Assembly (NCBI GenBank): GCA_030065575.1
Contig: JASJDZ010000017.1
Span: 1-44,919 of the forward strand
Direction of reading: 5' to 3'
DNA: 44,919 nt
From: Acidimicrobiia bacterium
Lineage (GTDB): Bacteria > Actinomycetota > Acidimicrobiia > Spongiisociales > UBA5794
Every line of letters starts with the position of its first letter. The stretch's first letter is position 1. A program made the position numbers and the translations under genes. This document shows positions 43,214-44,919 of the stretch, one piece after another. Under the pieces are notes generated by a model. It saw only the letters and a program-made list of their open reading frames with translations, was not told the DNA's origin and made no database searches.

Positions 43214-44869
43214 TCAGTCGTCGTCAGCGGGCAACTCGACCTTGGAGAACAGCGGGACCGCTGGACCCAGCTTGGTACCTTCCGGTACCTCGGCACGCTC
43301 CCACTTCGGCTGTCGCGCCGACACATCGAGCCCGAGGGTCTCGACCACGCGAGCCGATGTCTGCGGCAGGAACGGCGCAAACCCGGCGGCGAGAGCCGAG
43401 ATGGCTTGGAGGGCCGTATGCAAAGTCGTTCCCGTCCGGTCGAGGTCGGTCTTTGCCGTCTTCCACGGCTCGGTCTCCGAGAGGTACTGGTTTGTGGCCT
43501 GCGCTCCAGCAAGCAGTGTCGCCAGCGCAGCGCGCAACCGCACTCCATCAAAGTGCTCAGCCGCCTCTGTGAGGGCTTCATCAACAGCGCGCAGCACCTC
43601 GAGGTCCACCGGCTCCGGGTCACCCGCCAACGGCACAACGCCGTCGAAGTACCGATGAGTCATCGACACGACCCTGTTGACCAGATTGCCCCAGGTCGCC
43701 ACGAGTTCCTCGTTGATCCGCCGCACCAACTCACCTTCGGTGATGTCGACATCGGACGTCTCGGGGAAGTTCGCCGCCAGCGCATAGCGCAACGCATCGG
43801 GCTCGTACCGCTCGAGGGCGTCCCCGATGGTCAAGCCGATGCCCCGACTCGCTGAAGCTTTGCCCCCCTTGAACGTGACGAATTGGTTCGCAGGCACGTC
43901 GGTCGGCAGATGCAGATCGCCGTATCCGAGCAGGATTGCGGGCCAGATGATCGTGTGGAAGGGCACGTTGTCTTTGCCAATGAAGTAGAAGTGATCGGCA
44001 TCGTCGTTTTGCCACCACTGCTTCCAGGCATCCGGGTCCCCGGAATTGGCGGCCCACTCCTTAGACGCCGACAGGTAGCCGATGACGGCGTCGAACCACA
44101 CGTAGATCTTCTTGCCGGAGCCCAACCCCTCGACCGGGATATCGACACCCCAGTCGATGTCGCGAGTTATCGCCCGATCGTGCAACCCCTCTTCGATCCA
44201 GCCCAGGGAGAAGTTGAGGACATGCTTGCGCCAGCCCTCACGACTGGAAAGCCAACTCTTGAGCTGATCGGCGAAGTCCGACAAGCGCAGATAGAAGTGA
44301 TCCGTCGAGCGTTGCTCTGGCGTAGATCCCGTCACACTCGATCGAGGGTTGATGAGATCGATCGGATCTAGCGTGCGCCCGCAGTTGTCACACTGGTCAC
44401 CTCGCGCTCCGTCGTAGCCGCAATACGGGCAGGTTCCCTCCACGTACCGGTCCGGGAGGAAACGCTGCGCATCCGTGTCGTAGAACTGCTCGGAGGTGCG
44501 CTTGTCGATGAACCCGCCTTCGTGGAGTTTGAGGAAGATGTCCTGGGTCACCGCGTGGTGGTTTTGGGTACCCGTCGTGGTGAACAAATCCCAGTCGAAC
44601 CCCAGCTCGTCCCACTGTGCCACGAACTCGTTGTGGTAGCGGTCGACGATCTCCTGCGGCGAGACGCCTTCTGATTCCGCACGCACCGTGATCGGGGTGC
44701 CGTGGACATCCGAACCCGACACCATGAGCACCTTGTTGCCACGGGCTCGCTGGTACCTAGCGAAGACGTCCGCGGGGAGATAGGCCCCGGCTAGATGCCC
44801 GAGGTGACGGGACCCGCTGGCGTATGGCCAGCCGACGGCTACAAGGATTGTGCGGGGGTGATTGTCCAT
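43214..44869 (-). CDS. metG: methionyl-tRNA synthetase
   Basis: This class I synthetase of 551 residues is without the C-terminal dimerisation domain. It has the HIGH-type motif SRHLGHLAGAYLPADVFARY, the inserted zinc-binding knuckle CPYCGYDGARGDQCDNCGRT with four Cys, VWFDAVIGYLSASKEW, and the KMSKS-equivalent loop GGKASASRGIG, which is unusually KASAS. An anticodon-binding helical domain follows (MTHRYFDGVV, YLSETEPWKTAK). The ATG at 44869 starts next to HPRTILVAVGWPYASG; a GTG at 44887 is an alternative six codons upstream. It is the first gene of the metG-tatD-rsmA-ispE operon. Bases 44870-44919 show only its upstream region. Confidence 0.95.
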   Translation of the reverse strand: MDNHPRTILVAVGWPYASGSRHLGHLAGAYLPADVFARYQRARGNKVLMVSGSDVHGTPITVRAESEGVSPQEIVDRYHNEFVAQWDELGFDWDLFTTTGTQNHHAVTQDIFLKLHEGGFIDKRTSEQFYDTDAQRFLPDRYVEGTCPYCGYDGARGDQCDNCGRTLDPIDLINPRSSVTGSTPEQRSTDHFYLRLSDFADQLKSWLSSREGWRKHVLNFSLGWIEEGLHDRAITRDIDWGVDIPVEGLGSGKKIYVWFDAVIGYLSASKEWAANSGDPDAWKQWWQNDDADHFYFIGKDNVPFHTIIWPAILLGYGDLHLPTDVPANQFVTFKGGKASASRGIGLTIGDALERYEPDALRYALAANFPETSDVDITEGELVRRINEELVATWGNLVNRVVSMTHRYFDGVVPLAGDPEPVDLEVLRAVDEALTEAAEHFDGVRLRAALATLLAGAQATNQYLSETEPWKTAKTDLDRTGTTLHTALQAISALAAGFAPFLPQTSARVVETLGLDVSARQPKWERAEVPEGTKLGPAVPLFSKVELPADDD

Positions 44870-44919
44870 GGCCGTCGATGGTAACACTGGGATCAGGAGC
44901 AGCCCCTTGCGGCGCTTAC

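Overview
The window is high-GC chromosomal DNA, densely packed with housekeeping genes and without phage genes, insertion sequences, rRNA or CRISPR. I infer a member of the Actinobacteriota, plausibly a deep lineage such as Acidimicrobiia. The grounds are menaquinone genes, an F420-type luciferase-like oxidoreductase, an Eis-like acetyltransferase, many GTG starts, and a right half that matches the conserved actinobacterial block metG-tatD-rsmA-ispE / glmU-prs / rplY-pth / mfd-mazG-surA-like-eno-ftsB-DUF501-ppx. The taxonomic call is inference from gene content only.

Layout. Positions 1-7.0 kb hold menaquinone biosynthesis: menB (3' part only), menA and a VOC protein on +, then menD on + and isochorismate synthase plus an alpha/beta hydrolase on -. 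A GntR/DUF1648 membrane-protein pair is divergent from menD. A perfect inverted repeat covering the GntR start codon lies between them. Positions 7.0-10.4 kb hold a CBS-CBS-BON protein and a 908-residue fusion of a GNAT acetyltransferase with an ADP-forming acyl-CoA synthetase. Positions 10.5-14.1 kb carry a lipoprotein, an OmpR/HAMP-kinase two-component pair and a divergent secreted protein. Positions 14.2-22.9 kb carry an ABC-F ATPase, an LLM oxidoreductase, a membrane GGDEF-EAL protein, an aldo/keto reductase, a 2TM protein, an Eis-like GNAT, a siderophore-interacting flavoprotein and a 42-residue membrane peptide. tRNA-Leu(UAA) and an EF-G paralogue follow, up to 25.4 kb.

From 25.7 kb to the right end everything is on the - strand. 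Read in transcription order it is metG, tatD, rsmA, ispE, tRNA-Gln(UUG), glmU (uridylyltransferase domain only), prs, yjbQ; then, behind a clear sigma70-type promoter, rplY, pth, glpK; then pgsA, mfd, a SurA-like lipoprotein, mazG, eno, ftsB, DUF501 and ppx. Many junctions are ATGA/GTGA overlaps or gaps of a few bases, implying translational coupling. The block serves translation, PRPP, UDP-GlcNAc, isoprenoid and phospholipid precursor supply, repair, glycolysis and nucleotide or polyphosphate housekeeping.

Most of the window is ordinary. The oddest structure is just after the EF-G-like gene. There the last codons of the gene, including its stop, recur five more times at 45-56 bp spacing, each next to a small perfect hairpin. 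The first four differences between the two copy types are all synonymous. Other points for a second look are a pth gene with no standard start codon ahead of its conserved N-terminus, a GlmU lacking its acetyltransferase half, and a three-arm repeat between pgsA and mfd.
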